A stretch of 64,000 nucleotides of DNA from Planomonospora sp. ID82291 (GCF_015711645.1 NZ_JABTEX010000001.1:1736001-1800000); one strand, 5' to 3'. Shown: positions 1 through 9,276, numbered from the stretch's first letter. Numbers and translations: made by a program. The notes: generated by a model not told the origin, from the sequence alone.

Positions 1-770
1 TCGCCTCGGACCGCATCTCGGCCTTCGACCACGTCCTGACCCCCGACATCCCGGACAAGGGCACGATCCTCACCCGGATGTCGCTGTGGTGGTTCGAGCG
101 GCTCGCCGACGTCGTGCCCAACCACGTGGTCGCCCCCGGCCCCGACGGGCGGAGCGTGCTGTGCCGGCCGCTGCGCATGGTGCCGGTGGAGTGCGTCGCG
201 CGGGGCTACCTGACCGGCTCGGGCCTGATCGACTACCGGCGCGACGGCGCGGTCTCCGGGATCCGGCTGGAGCCCGGACTGGTGGACGGGTCCCGGCTCC
301 CCGAGCCGGTCTTCACCCCCTCCACCAAGGCCCCCGTGGGCGAGCACGACGAGCCGATCGACTTCGAGCGGGTCGTGGCCGAGGTCGGCGCGGAGACGGC
401 GGACGAGCTGCGCCGGATCACGCTGGAGGTCTACCGGCGCGGTGCGGAGACCGCCCTGGAGCGCGGCATCATCCTGGCCGACACGAAGATCGAGCTGGGC
501 TGGGACGCCGACGGCGCGCTGACCCTCGGCGACGAGGTCCTGACCCCCGACTCCTCCCGCTTCTGGCCCCTCGACGCGTGGGAGCCCGGCCGCTCGCAGC
601 CGTCCTTCGACAAGCAGTACGTCCGCGACTGGCTCACCTCCCCGGCCTCCGGTTGGGACCGCGCCTCCGGCGAGGCTCCGCCGCCGCTCCCGGAGGAGGT
701 GGTCGAGCGGACCCGTGCCCGTTACGTGGAGGCGTACGAGAGACTGACTGGCCGATCGTTCACGGGGTAG
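1..770 (+). CDS. purC: SAICAR synthetase (PurC), 5' truncated by window edge
   Basis: Phosphoribosylaminoimidazole-succinocarboxamide synthase joins aspartate to CAIR with ATP in de novo purine synthesis (cytosol). The frame is open from base 3 and begins inside the protein with SDRISAFDHVL, a family hallmark; the true start lies upstream. Further family motifs are VECVARGYLTGSG, the FTPSTKA segment, ILADTKIELG and SRFWPLDAWEPG, in the expected order. About 256 residues are visible, so only a short N-terminal part is missing. The stop is TAG-type termination before a 116-bp gap to the next gene on the same strand. Identification is from conserved motifs and is secure; no other purine genes are visible. 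Confidence 0.95.
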   Translation, partial: ASDRISAFDHVLTPDIPDKGTILTRMSLWWFERLADVVPNHVVAPGPDGRSVLCRPLRMVPVECVARGYLTGSGLIDYRRDGAVSGIRLEPGLVDGSRLPEPVFTPSTKAPVGEHDEPIDFERVVAEVGAETADELRRITLEVYRRGAETALERGIILADTKIELGWDADGALTLGDEVLTPDSSRFWPLDAWEPGRSQPSFDKQYVRDWLTSPASGWDRASGEAPPPLPEEVVERTRARYVEAYERLTGRSFTG

Positions 771-886
771 TGCCTCGGCGAAGTGACCGGGCACGGGGTG
801 TCCACCGGCTACTGTTGGGCCGACACTTCGGCTGCCGTCCCCCCGGCGCACGAGTCACACCTCCCCATCTGCAAGGAGCAAGACGC

Positions 887-2155
887 ATGGTCCGTTACCG
901 TGTGCGCGGTGGCAACGCGCTGCGTGGAACCGCATTCATCCAGGGCGCGAAGAACGCCGTCCTGCCGATGATCGGCGCGGCACTGCTCGCGGCCAAGGGC
1001 CGCACGGTGCTGCGCAACGTCCCCATCATCGAGGACGTCCGCCGAGCGGTGGAACTGGCCGAGTCCATCGGCGCCAAGGTCGAGCTGCACGAGGCCGAGC
1101 GCACGCTGGTGATCGACGCCTCCCGGCTGACCAGCCCGGTGCTGCCCGCGGAGATCGCCCGCCGCTTCCGCGGCTCGGTGCTGTTCGTCCCCGCCCTGCT
1201 GCACCGCCTCGGCGAGGCGGTCATCGAGGGCGTCGGCGGCTGCAACCTGGGCAGCCGCAACCTCGACTTCCACTACCTGGGCTACAAGCGCCTGGGTGCG
1301 GCCGTGGAGGAGGAGGACACCGTCATCCGCGTCAAGAGCGGCGGGTTCACCGGCGCCAAGCTGTACCTCGACACCCCCTCGCACACCGGCACCGAGAACC
1401 TCATCATGGCGGCCGCCCTCGGACGCGGCACCACCGTGATCGAGAACGCCGCGCTGGAGCCCGAGGTCCTCGACGTCATCGAGATGCTGACCCGGATGGG
1501 TGCGAAGATCAGCGGCGGCGGCACCGGGTTCATCACCGTGGAGGGCGTCGAGGAGCTCCAGGCCGTCGAGCACACCGTGATGCCCGACCGGCTCGACGCG
1601 GGCGTGTTCGCCATGGCCGCGGCCATCACCGGCGGTGAGGTCAACCTGGTCGGCGCCGACCTCGACCACCTCGGCGTGGTCCGCTACAAGCTGGAGCAGA
1701 TGGGGGTGGAGTTCGCCGACCACGGCGCGGTGCTCCACGTGCGCCGGGACCGCCCGCTGCGCCCGATCAACGTGATCACCGACACCTACCCCGGGTTCGC
1801 CACCGACCTGCAGTCGCCGATCATGACGGTCGCCTGCCTCGCCGACGGCGCCAGCTACATCCACGAGCGCATCTTCGACGGCCGGTTCGCACTGGCCAGC
1901 GAGCTCAACAAGATGGGCGCGGACATCGCGGTGACGGAGAACCGCGCCGTCGTCCACGGTGCGACCCCGCTGAAGGGCACGCAGGTGACCGCGCACGACC
2001 TCCGCTCGGGAATCGCGCTCGTTCTCGCCGGCCTCGCCGCCGAGGGGGAAACGGTCATCGAGTCCGGCTATCTCATCGACCGCGGCCACTCATATCTGGC
2101 CGAGCGCATGCAGTCCCTGGGCGCCGATGTGGTGCAGGAGATTTCACCCTCATAA
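887..2155 (+). CDS. murA: UDP-N-acetylglucosamine 1-carboxyvinyltransferase (MurA family)
   Basis: MurA transfers enolpyruvate from PEP to UDP-GlcNAc, the first committed cytosolic step of peptidoglycan synthesis. The protein is 422 residues, the usual size. Visible active-site elements match E. coli numbering closely: K22-N23 in GAKNA, the catalytic Cys in GGCNLGSR followed five residues later by Arg, DRLDAGVF, the Asp of ATDLQ and the Arg of DLRSG. I chose ATG 887, after AAGGAGCAAGACGC, because an upstream-extended frame overlaps purC and has no homology-like content. Many actinomycetes carry two MurA-type genes; this one is somewhat divergent around Cys, so a specialised role cannot be excluded. 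The Cys implies fosfomycin sensitivity in principle. Confidence 0.88.
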   Translation: MVRYRVRGGNALRGTAFIQGAKNAVLPMIGAALLAAKGRTVLRNVPIIEDVRRAVELAESIGAKVELHEAERTLVIDASRLTSPVLPAEIARRFRGSVLFVPALLHRLGEAVIEGVGGCNLGSRNLDFHYLGYKRLGAAVEEEDTVIRVKSGGFTGAKLYLDTPSHTGTENLIMAAALGRGTTVIENAALEPEVLDVIEMLTRMGAKISGGGTGFITVEGVEELQAVEHTVMPDRLDAGVFAMAAAITGGEVNLVGADLDHLGVVRYKLEQMGVEFADHGAVLHVRRDRPLRPINVITDTYPGFATDLQSPIMTVACLADGASYIHERIFDGRFALASELNKMGADIAVTENRAVVHGATPLKGTQVTAHDLRSGIALVLAGLAAEGETVIESGYLIDRGHSYLAERMQSLGADVVQEISPS

Positions 2156-2333
2156 TCGATGGGTTTCAACCGCTCTATAACCATCTTGACCTGTACGGAT
2201 AGGACGGGTTAAGGCTTTAGCCCCACAGGTTGTCCCCAGGTGGACACTAAATCGGGCGTGACATTACGGTCCCGACGAGCGATCGTTCCAAAAGAGAGCC
2301 GAAAACAAACGGACGGCATGATGGGAACGAACA

Positions 2334-3668
2334 TTGGTCGAGCGGGCCGAAGAAGCTCCACGAGTGTCACGCACGGGTGCCCTGACACCGGATCTCACCA
2401 TCGGTGTGGTGGGCCCCCACGACCTCGTCGAGCGGGTGATGTTGATGGGCCACGCGGCGGCGCCCCTGCCCTGCCGCCTCGTGGCCGCCGCCTACCGGGA
2501 CGAGCAGGAGGCGCCCGACAAGGTCGCCCGACTGGGCGGCGGGGTGGACGCCTGCCTGTTCGCCAGCCCGATCCCCTACGATCTGGCCCGGCGCTCGGGA
2601 GCGCTGACGATGCCGGCGACGTACGTCCAGCTCGGCGGGGCCGCGCTGATCGCCGCGCTGGGCCGGGCCGTGATGGACGACCGGATCGACCCGCGCCGGA
2701 TCAGCGTGGACGTGCTGAGCCGGGCGGACGTCGAGGAGGCCTACACCGATCTGGGCCTGCCCAGCGGTGAGGTGCACAGCCGCGACGAGCCGGGCGCCGC
2801 GGGCACGATCGCGGCCTTCCACGAGCGCCTGGCGCGGCAGGGGAGCACCACCGGCGCGCTGACCTGCCTGCCGGCCGTCGCCGAGCGGCTGCAGGCGGCC
2901 GACGTCCCGGTGGTCCGGGTCCGCCCGACCTCCGCCGCCGTCCGGACGGCGCTGCACACCGCGGCGCTGCTCGGTGCGCACCACCGGCTGGAGGAGTCGC
3001 AGCTGACCGTCGTCCTGGTCGAGGTCCCCACCCTCCGCGAGCCGGTACGGCGGGCCGCGCCCCGCCACTGGCGCGACGAGCTGCGCCTGTCGCTCCACCG
3101 GCTGCTGGTGCAGGAGGCCAACCGGATCAACGCCACGGTGACGGCGATCGACGACCACAGCTACATGGTCACCGCGACGCGCGGCTCGGTGGCCACCGCC
3201 ACCGAGGGGTTCCGGGTGCTCCCGTTCGCCGCGCGGGTCCGCGACGAGCTCGGGCTGGCCGTGGAGGTCGGCGTCGGCATGGGCCGTACGACCCATGACG
3301 CCGAGGCGCACGCCCGGGCGGCGCTGGCCCGCACCCAGACGGGCAAGCAGGTCCAGGGCTTCGCGGTGGACCGCGAGGGGCGGGCGCTGGTCCCCGCCCC
3401 CCGGACGCCCCTGCACGGCGGCACGGCCAAACCCAAGGGCGTGGAGGTGCTGGCCCGGCTGGCCGCCAAGCTGGAGAACGGGGACACGGTGGTGGACGCC
3501 GAGGGCGCGGGCAAGATGCTCGGCGTCACCTCGCGGACGGCACGGCGGTTGCTGCGCACGCTGGTGGACGAGGGACTCGCGTGGCCGCTCCCGCCGAACC
3601 GCACCCCGCAGCCGGGACGGCCCCGCCAGCTCTACCGGCTGATCGTGGAGAAACTCGGCGCCCGCTAG
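2334..3668 (+). CDS. Three-part transcriptional regulator with C-terminal winged HTH
   Basis: A 444-residue cytosolic protein. Residues ~20-220 look like a ligand-binding alpha/beta region (TIGVVGPHDL, ACLFASPIPYDLA). Residues ~240-360 resemble a degenerate nucleotide-cyclase/GGDEF or GTP-cyclohydrolase-III fold (NATVTAIDDHSYMV, VEVGVGMGRTTHDAEAHARAAL). Residues ~385-440 contain a helix-turn-helix (KMLGVTSRTARRLLRTLVDEG). DNA binding is therefore likely and the inducer unknown. The start is uncertain: TTG 2334 follows GGGAACGAAC, while GTG 2364 is an in-frame alternative. It lies 178 bp after murA on the same strand with its own AT-richer leader, so it is probably separately transcribed. Domain naming beyond the HTH is inference from sequence feel. 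Confidence 0.6.
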   Translation: MVERAEEAPRVSRTGALTPDLTIGVVGPHDLVERVMLMGHAAAPLPCRLVAAAYRDEQEAPDKVARLGGGVDACLFASPIPYDLARRSGALTMPATYVQLGGAALIAALGRAVMDDRIDPRRISVDVLSRADVEEAYTDLGLPSGEVHSRDEPGAAGTIAAFHERLARQGSTTGALTCLPAVAERLQAADVPVVRVRPTSAAVRTALHTAALLGAHHRLEESQLTVVLVEVPTLREPVRRAAPRHWRDELRLSLHRLLVQEANRINATVTAIDDHSYMVTATRGSVATATEGFRVLPFAARVRDELGLAVEVGVGMGRTTHDAEAHARAALARTQTGKQVQGFAVDREGRALVPAPRTPLHGGTAKPKGVEVLARLAAKLENGDTVVDAEGAGKMLGVTSRTARRLLRTLVDEGLAWPLPPNRTPQPGRPRQLYRLIVEKLGAR

Positions 3669-3721
3669 GACCACCGGTCCGTGGCGCCCGCCTCCCCGGC
3701 GGGCGCCGCGGCGTCCTCCCG

Positions 3722-3875
3722 GTCCGGAACCCGCCGGCGTCCCATCGCGTCCGGTCGACGGCGTTCTCACCGTCCGGACCCCTGCTCCGTCCGGACCCCT
3801 GCTCCGTCCGGTCGGCGGCGTTCTCACCGTCCGGACCCCTGCTCCGTCCGGTCGGCGGCGTTCTCACCGTCCGGA
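3722..3875. repeat. Imperfect tandem repeat, ~40-bp unit
   Basis: The intergenic stretch between the regulator and the EamA gene contains three copies of a ~30-bp core (GCGTTCTCACCGTCCGGA with flanks GTCCGGTCGRCG), starting near 3749, 3806 and 3846; the last two are exactly 40 bp apart. A flanking CCGGAACCCGC element appears at both ends. It is not coding in any convincing frame. The copies lie just upstream of the transporter start, so copy number could change promoter spacing. Confidence 0.8.
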
Positions 3876-3919
3876 ACCCGCGAGCGTCCCGTCGCACCCG
3901 ACCGGTATCGTCATGTGCC

Positions 3920-4870
3920 ATGAGTCCCGACGCTGCTGACAAGCGCACATCACTCCTCGTCTGGGGCGCACTGACGATCGTCTACGTCGTCTGGGGCTCC
4001 ACCTACCTGGCCATCATGATCGTCATCGAGACGATCCCCCCGCTGCTCAGCGGCGCCATGCGCTTCATCGCGGCCGGCCTGGTGCTGGCCACCGCGATCC
4101 TGGCCCTGCGCGGCCGGGAGGCCTTCCGGATGACCGCCCGCGAGGCGGGCGGCGCGGCGCTCGTCGGACTCCTCCTGCTGACCGGCGGGAACGGCATGGT
4201 GGCGACGGCCGAGCAGCACATCTCCAGCGGGCTGGCGGCCCTGCTGGTGGCCTCGGTCCCGCTCTGGCTGGTGGTGCTGCGGATCGCCGCCCGCGACCGG
4301 CCCCGGGTGCTCACCCTGACCGGGGTGCTCATCGGGTTCGGCGGGGTCGCCGGGCTCTCCCTGGCCGGCGGGGACGCCGCCTCGGACGGCGCGGGCATCG
4401 TGATCATCCTGCTCGCGTCCGTCTCGTGGTCGGTCGGGTCGTTCCTGTCCGGCCGGATCCCGATGCCCGCCAACCCCTTCTCCGCAAGCGCGATCGAGAT
4501 GGCGGCGGGCGGCGCCGGGCTGCTGCTGATCGGCCTGACGACGGGCGAGCGCCTGGACCCCTCCGCGGTCTCCGGACGGTCCTGGAGCGCGCTGGCCTAC
4601 CTGGTCGTGATGGGCTCGCTGGTCGCCTTCACGTCGTACGTGTGGCTGCTGGGCAACGCGCCCATCTCCCTGGTCTCCACCTACGCCTACGTCAACCCGG
4701 TCGTGGCGGTCGCCCTGGGCGCGCTGGTGCTGGGCGAGCCGGTGACCGGTCCGATGATCGCCGCCGGCCTGGTGATCGTGGTCGGCGTCGCGCTGGTCGT
4801 CTCCACCGAGCGGCGCGGCAGGCGCGCCGTCCCGGAGCACGAGACCGAACCGGAGCCCGCGCCCGCGTAG
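3920..4870 (+). CDS. EamA/DMT-superfamily transporter
   Basis: A 316-residue integral membrane protein with about ten hydrophobic helices in two EamA repeats (residues ~13-140 and ~155-300). The signature VYVVWGSTYLAI in helix 1 and NPVVAVALGALVLGEPVT in the second repeat are typical of drug/metabolite exporters of the RhaT/YdcZ type. ATG 3920 is chosen because upstream in-frame sequence is repeat DNA and the first helix starts immediately. The tail is acidic and proline-rich (HETEPEPAPA). Substrate is unknown; amino-acid or small metabolite efflux is common in the family. It converges on hisC, with a terminator hairpin lying over the stop codon. Confidence 0.85.
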   Translation: MSPDAADKRTSLLVWGALTIVYVVWGSTYLAIMIVIETIPPLLSGAMRFIAAGLVLATAILALRGREAFRMTAREAGGAALVGLLLLTGGNGMVATAEQHISSGLAALLVASVPLWLVVLRIAARDRPRVLTLTGVLIGFGGVAGLSLAGGDAASDGAGIVIILLASVSWSVGSFLSGRIPMPANPFSASAIEMAAGGAGLLLIGLTTGERLDPSAVSGRSWSALAYLVVMGSLVAFTSYVWLLGNAPISLVSTYAYVNPVVAVALGALVLGEPVTGPMIAAGLVIVVGVALVVSTERRGRRAVPEHETEPEPAPA

Positions 4871-4883
4871 CCGCGGGCGCGGG
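4856..4883. terminator. Bidirectional terminator between convergent eamA-like gene and hisC
   Basis: A perfect 12-bp stem, CCCGCGCCCGCG against its complement at 4872-4883, with a 4-nt loop containing the TAG stop of the transporter. It sits exactly between two convergent genes. There is no T-tract, as is usual for high-GC actinomycete terminators. Confidence 0.8.
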
Positions 4884-4888
4884 GCGGG

Positions 4889-5950
4889 TCAGGCGTTCCT
4901 GAACGCCGCGGCGGCGGCCAGGAAGGTGTCGTTGGCCTCCGGGGCGCCGATGGAGACCCGCGCGCCCTCGCCCTCGAAGGGGCGCACGGCCACGCCCTCG
5001 GCCGCGCACGCCCGCGCGAAGTCGAGCGTGCGCCCGCCCAGCCGGAGCCAGACGAAGTTGGCCTCGGTGAGGGGCACCGTCCAGCCCTGCGCAAGGAGCT
5101 CCTCGCGGACGCGGGTGCGCTCCTTCACCACCGCGTCGACCCGCTCCAGCAGTTCGTCCTCGGCCGCCAGGGACGCGACGGCGGCGGCCTGGGCGAGGTG
5201 GTTGACCGCGAAGGGCACCGTCGTCTTGCGCACGGCGGCCGCCACCGGCTCGTTCGCGATCAGGTAGCCCACCCGCAGACCCGCCAGGCCGTACGCCTTG
5301 GAGAAGGTGCGCAGCACGGCCACGTTGGGCCGCTCGCGGTAGACGGTCAGGCCGTCGGTCACGCCGGCGTCCCTGACGTACTCCCGGTAGGCCTCGTCCA
5401 GCACGACGAGCACGTCCTGCGGCACCCGGTCCAGGAACGCCGCCAGCTCGGCCGCGTGCACGACCGTGCCGGTGGGGTTGTTCGGGTTGCAGACGAAGAC
5501 CATGCGGGTGGCGGGGGTGATCGCCGCGGCCATCGCCTCCAGGTCGTGGGTCTCCCCGGCCAGCGGGACCCGGACCGAGGTCGCCCCGGCCAGGTCGGCC
5601 AGGACCGGGTAGGCCTCGAAGGAGCGCCAGGCGTAGACCACCTCGGCGCCCGGCTCGCTCACGGTCGCGAAGAGCTGCTGGGCCACGGTGACCGAGCCCG
5701 CGCCGAGCGCGACGTGCTCGGGCGGCACGCCGTACCGCTCGGCGAGCGCCTCGGTGAGGGCGGTCGCCGCGGGGTCGGGATAGCGGTGGATCTCCGTCGC
5801 GGCCCGCGCGACCGCCTCGACCACCGAGGGCAGCGGGTCGTAGGGGGATTCGTTGGAGGAGAGCTTGTAGGACCGGCCGTCGGGGGAGACCACGGCCTTG
5901 CCCGGCCTGTAGGCGGGCATCGTGTCCAGGATCGCGCGGAAACGAGGCAT
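4889..5950 (-). CDS. hisC: Histidinol-phosphate aminotransferase
   Basis: A PLP-dependent class I/II aminotransferase of 353 residues, the normal length. It converts imidazole-acetol phosphate plus glutamate to histidinol phosphate; broad-specificity relatives also act on aromatic keto acids. Visible features: [13 protein letters not shown] near the N-terminus, [14 protein letters not shown], the [11 protein letters not shown] segment with the PLP-contacting Asp, the Schiff-base Lys in [16 protein letters not shown], and the C-terminal [19 protein letters not shown]. No other his genes are adjacent, so this is an isolated copy and an aromatic aminotransferase (pat) role is possible. ATG 5950 is divergent from the Uma2 gene with a short intergenic region. 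Confidence 0.88.
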   Translation of the reverse strand: MPRFRAILDTMPAYRPGKAVVSPDGRSYKLSSNESPYDPLPSVVEAVARAATEIHRYPDPAATALTEALAERYGVPPEHVALGAGSVTVAQQLFATVSEPGAEVVYAWRSFEAYPVLADLAGATSVRVPLAGETHDLEAMAAAITPATRMVFVCNPNNPTGTVVHAAELAAFLDRVPQDVLVVLDEAYREYVRDAGVTDGLTVYRERPNVAVLRTFSKAYGLAGLRVGYLIANEPVAAAVRKTTVPFAVNHLAQAAAVASLAAEDELLERVDAVVKERTRVREELLAQGWTVPLTEANFVWLRLGGRTLDFARACAAEGVAVRPFEGEGARVSIGAPEANDTFLAAAAAFRNA

Positions 5951-6011
5951 GGCCTTACCTTATGAGGAGCGGACGGACGGGGCACCACCCTGGGAGACTG
6001 GAGGCACGAGC

Positions 6012-6656
6012 ATGCCCGACCGGGAGGACGACATGAGCGCCGCACCGCTGTCCGAGACCGAGCTCCGCCCGGAGCCGTCGGCGTGGGACCCCCTGCCCGA
6101 CTGGGTCCTCCCGCCGCAGTCCGGCTTCACCGCCGACGACCTGGACCGGCTTCCCGGGATCCCTCCGCACACCGAGCTCATCGATGGCACTCTCGTCTTC
6201 GTGAGCCCCCAGACCAATTTCCACATGTCGACGCTCTTCCTCCTGGAGAGCGGCCTGCGGCGCGCGGTCCCCCGCGATCTGGCGGTCCGCCGAGAGATGA
6301 CCGTGACGCTGGGCAGGCGGCAGCGGCCCGAGCCCGACCTCCTGGTCGTGCGCGCCGACGCCGTCCGGGGGGCGCGGCAGACCACCTATGAACCGCAGGA
6401 CGTCGTGCTCGCCGTCGAGGTCGTCTCCGCCGAGTCGGAGATCCGCGACCGCGAGCGCAAGCCCCGGCTCTACGCCGAGAGCGGCATCCCCCACTTCTGG
6501 CTGGTGGAGAACGACGGCGACCGGCCCGTGGTGCACGTCTACGAGCTGGACGCCGCGACCAGGAGCTACGTCGCCACCGGGATCCACCGCGGCAGGCTCA
6601 AGCTCGACGCGCCCTTCGCCCTCGACATCGACCTGACGGAGATCGACGGGTTCTGA
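6012..6656 (+). CDS. Uma2 family (PD-(D/E)XK nuclease fold) protein
   Basis: A 214-residue cytosolic protein of the Uma2/DUF820 family, very abundant in actinomycetes and cyanobacteria but of unknown biological role. Expected core elements are present: ELIDGTLVFVSP, the PEPDLLVV strand, then LAVEVVSAESEIRDRERKPRLYAESGIPHFWLVE, in which the acidic residues and Lys fit the nuclease active site. Two starts are plausible: ATG 6012 after GGAGG with 7-nt spacing (chosen) and ATG 6033 after GGGAGG. The gene is divergent from hisC and converges with the NrtR-like gene 12 bp downstream. DNA cleavage is predicted, not shown. Confidence 0.8.
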   Translation: MPDREDDMSAAPLSETELRPEPSAWDPLPDWVLPPQSGFTADDLDRLPGIPPHTELIDGTLVFVSPQTNFHMSTLFLLESGLRRAVPRDLAVRREMTVTLGRRQRPEPDLLVVRADAVRGARQTTYEPQDVVLAVEVVSAESEIRDRERKPRLYAESGIPHFWLVENDGDRPVVHVYELDAATRSYVATGIHRGRLKLDAPFALDIDLTEIDGF

Positions 6657-6668
6657 GCGGACCGCCCT

Positions 6669-7364
6669 TCAGTCCTTGAGCGAGCGGAGCATCGGCGGGT
6701 GGAGGTTCTCCGCCGGGCCCCGGCGGTAGAGCTTGGCGGGGCGTCCGCCGTCGCGGGTGGTGGTCCGGCCGGTGGGGATGAGGAACCCCTCGGCCTTGGT
6801 GACCTTGCGGTGGAAGTTGCGCGGGTCCAGCGGCCGGCCCCAGACGATCTCGTAGACCCGGCGCAGGTCCGCGACGGTGAACTCCGGCGGGCAGAAGGCC
6901 GCCCCCAGCGAGCTGTACTCCAGCTTGGCGCGGGCCCGCTCGACGCCGTCCACCATGATGCGCCGGTGGTCGAAGGCCATCGAAGTCAGGGCCGCGACCG
7001 GCTGCCAGCTCATGTGCGCCTCGGTGGAGGCCGGCAGGTCGGGGGCGAGCCCGAGGTAGGCGACGCTCAGCACCCGCTGGCGGGGGTCGCGGTCGGGGTA
7101 GCCGTAGGTCTGCAGCTGCTCCAGGTGGACCGGGGCGCCCGGCAGGCCGGCCCGTTCGGCCAGGACGCGCGCCGCGGCGGCGGGCAGGTCCTCGTCGAGC
7201 TGGATGAACCCGCCCGACAGCGCCCAGTGCCCCTCGTAGGGAGGTCTGTCCCGGCGCCAGACGAGCGCGCTCAGCGCCTGGCAGCGCACCGTGAGCACGA
7301 CCAGGTCCACGCTGACGGGAATGCGGGGCACCACCACGGCAGGCACGTTACACCGCTCAGACAT
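6669..7364 (-). CDS. nrtR: NrtR-type regulator (degenerate Nudix domain + winged HTH)
   Basis: 231 residues with an N-terminal Nudix fold (~15-150) and a C-terminal winged helix (~155-225; TVADLRRVYEIVWGRPLDPRNFHRKV). The Nudix box reads G-x5-E-x7-R-V-L-A-E-R-x-G-L: the RE and EE pairs needed for metal-dependent hydrolysis have become RV and ER, so catalysis is probably lost. That pattern is typical of NrtR, a repressor of NAD-metabolism genes that senses ADP-ribose. No NAD biosynthesis gene is adjacent, so the target is unknown. Its start overlaps the end of the DUF4434 gene by 8 bp on the same strand, implying co-transcription. Confidence 0.75.
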   Translation of the reverse strand: MSERCNVPAVVVPRIPVSVDLVVLTVRCQALSALVWRRDRPPYEGHWALSGGFIQLDEDLPAAAARVLAERAGLPGAPVHLEQLQTYGYPDRDPRQRVLSVAYLGLAPDLPASTEAHMSWQPVAALTSMAFDHRRIMVDGVERARAKLEYSSLGAAFCPPEFTVADLRRVYEIVWGRPLDPRNFHRKVTKAEGFLIPTGRTTTRDGGRPAKLYRRGPAENLHPPMLRSLKD

Positions 7365-9222
7365 CGATGCGGACGTGCAGCGGCTCGGCGGCCCGCCTCC
7401 CGTCGGGGGCCGCCACCTCGATCCGCACCCACGTGTCGGCGGGCACCTGCGTCCAGTCGAACGGCACCCAGGCGGTCATCAGCCGGGCGGGGGTGTCGGG
7501 GGGCGGCTCCGACAGGTCCACCCCGGCGATCTCGACGGTCCTGGGGGCGTCCTGCCCCTCCCAGGTGAGCGTCGCCGTCCCGCCCGTCACCAGGTCGTAC
7601 CCCCGGATCTCGATGCCGTCGCGGATGTCCCGCCCCGCCCGGACGGCGTCCACCGGGATCGGCCGGCCCGCGTCGGCGGCGACCTCCTCCGCCAGCGACG
7701 GCGAGCCGCAGGTGAAGAAGTCGCTCCACATGTAGGAGACGACCTTGGAGACGTAGCGGCCGACCTGCGTGACGGCCTGGTCCAGGCGGTCCTTGCCGGT
7801 GCGTCCGCGGGTGCCGGTCCGGGTGCCGCACGCCTCGGTCCCGGACGGCTCGAACGCCTCCACGTTGGCCCAGAGCTGCACGTCGTGGCCCTGCTCGACC
7901 ATCCGCGCCCGCGCCGCGGCCATCTCCCGGTAGTAGTCTCGGGTCGAGCCGTGGTAGGCCTCGCCGTTGGTGCTCTCGCCGACCACCGGGCGGAGCCGCT
8001 CGTCCACCGGTTCGTCCCGCTCGTCCGGCCAGAACAGCCCGACCTTGCCGGTCCCCCGGCTGTCCTGCGGCGCGATGATCCCCACGCCGGTCCTGGCCAT
8101 GGCCTCGAAGCCCGCCGCCACCTCCTTGGGCGTGGCGCTGAACCTCTTCTCCTTGCGCGCCTCCAGGTAGGGGCTGACCAGGACGGGCCTGTCCGGCATC
8201 ACCTGCTCCACGATCCGGTGCTGGGAGGCGTAGACCCTGAGCGTCGGATGGTCCTCCTCCGCGTCCTCGGCGCCCTCCGGCGCGCCCGTGTAGGACATGT
8301 CCCGCATCTGGAGCTCGAACGGCTGGTAGAACCCGCCGAGCGAGGCCCGGCCGGCGAAGCGGTCGCCGTAGTCCTGCAGGATGCGCCGGGTGAGCGTGGT
8401 GAGCGTGTCGATGCCCCGCTCCGAGGCCCGGGTGGCCTGCACCGGGTCCCGCGGGGCGAGCGGCAGGGCCGGGAAGACCTTCACGCCGAACCGGTCCCCC
8501 AGGTCGAGCAGTTCGGTGAGGCTGTCCTGGTGCGCCGCGGCGACCAGGATCACGTGGTAGCCGCGGCCCCGGGCGGAGAGGTTCCCGCAGCTGCCGTCGT
8601 CGCTGCCGTCGTCGGGCGCGACGATCCGGTAGAACACCTGCCGGCCCACATCGATCTTCTTCTCGACCTCGGGGCAGCGGAACAGCTTCGGGCCGAACGC
8701 CTCGTCGGTCCGGTAGACGAACGTCCAGCTCACCCGGTTGCCCGGGTTCAGCGCCCGCAGGTCGCGCTCGGCCGCGGCCACGCACGACAGCCCGTCCTCC
8801 ACGCACCGCTCGTAGCGGGGGTCGACCGCCCCCGCGGAGTCCAGGACCCGGCCGTCGCCGTCGGTGCGGCGGGCCTGCAGGCCCCAGCCGATCCGGATCA
8901 CGGTGTCGCCGCCGACCCCGTGGATGGCGGCGAACTGGCTGCGCCAGGTGCAGTGGTCGGTCGTCGGGATGAGCCAGTACCCGGTCACCGCGTACGGCGT
9001 GCGCATCGCGGTGTCGAACGTTCCACACGGGTCCGTGAAGGGGGCGGCGGAGGGCGTCGGGGAGGCGGACGGCGCGGGCGCGGACGACGTCGCCGAGGCG
9101 GCCCGCGATCCGTCGCCGGCCGGGCCGCCGGGGCCTGCGGGGTCGCCGGACCGCAGGACGATCACGACCGCCGCCACCGCCGCGAGGATCGCCACGCCGA
9201 GGAGAGCCGTGAGCCAGCGCAC
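7357..9222 (-). CDS. Membrane-anchored DUF4434 (glycoside-hydrolase-like) protein
   Basis: A 621-residue protein with an N-terminal membrane anchor (TALLGVAILAAVAAVVIVL, residues ~4-22) and a Ser/Ala/Pro linker to ~75, then an extracytoplasmic TIM-barrel-like region. GGFYQPFELQ, RPVLVSPYLEARKE and GVGIIAPQDSRGTGKVG are typical of DUF4434, a family near glycoside hydrolases; VQLWANVEAFEP lies where barrel acidic residues would be. A C-terminal beta-rich domain (~500-620) follows. Activity is unknown. It is the last-but-one gene of a same-strand run from the glycan genes (54-bp gap to the glycosyltransferase), so a role in processing a surface polysaccharide is a reasonable inference. Confidence 0.7.
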   Translation of the reverse strand: MRWLTALLGVAILAAVAAVVIVLRSGDPAGPGGPAGDGSRAASATSSAPAPSASPTPSAAPFTDPCGTFDTAMRTPYAVTGYWLIPTTDHCTWRSQFAAIHGVGGDTVIRIGWGLQARRTDGDGRVLDSAGAVDPRYERCVEDGLSCVAAAERDLRALNPGNRVSWTFVYRTDEAFGPKLFRCPEVEKKIDVGRQVFYRIVAPDDGSDDGSCGNLSARGRGYHVILVAAAHQDSLTELLDLGDRFGVKVFPALPLAPRDPVQATRASERGIDTLTTLTRRILQDYGDRFAGRASLGGFYQPFELQMRDMSYTGAPEGAEDAEEDHPTLRVYASQHRIVEQVMPDRPVLVSPYLEARKEKRFSATPKEVAAGFEAMARTGVGIIAPQDSRGTGKVGLFWPDERDEPVDERLRPVVGESTNGEAYHGSTRDYYREMAAARARMVEQGHDVQLWANVEAFEPSGTEACGTRTGTRGRTGKDRLDQAVTQVGRYVSKVVSYMWSDFFTCGSPSLAEEVAADAGRPIPVDAVRAGRDIRDGIEIRGYDLVTGGTATLTWEGQDAPRTVEIAGVDLSEPPPDTPARLMTAWVPFDWTQVPADTWVRIEVAAPDGRRAAEPLHVRIDV

Positions 9223-9276
9223 GTTCAGGACACTACCGTTCTCGCGATCAAACGGGCATAAGCGGCGCCGGAGAAC

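Noticed and set aside
86-886. N-terminal extension of murA across purC
   Set aside because: Arg/Ala/Gly-rich shadow of purC; MurA homology begins precisely at ATG 887 with an RBS.
7291-9261. 656-residue + strand open frame opposite the DUF4434 gene
   Set aside because: Shadow frame; the - strand product has a membrane anchor and DUF4434 motifs.
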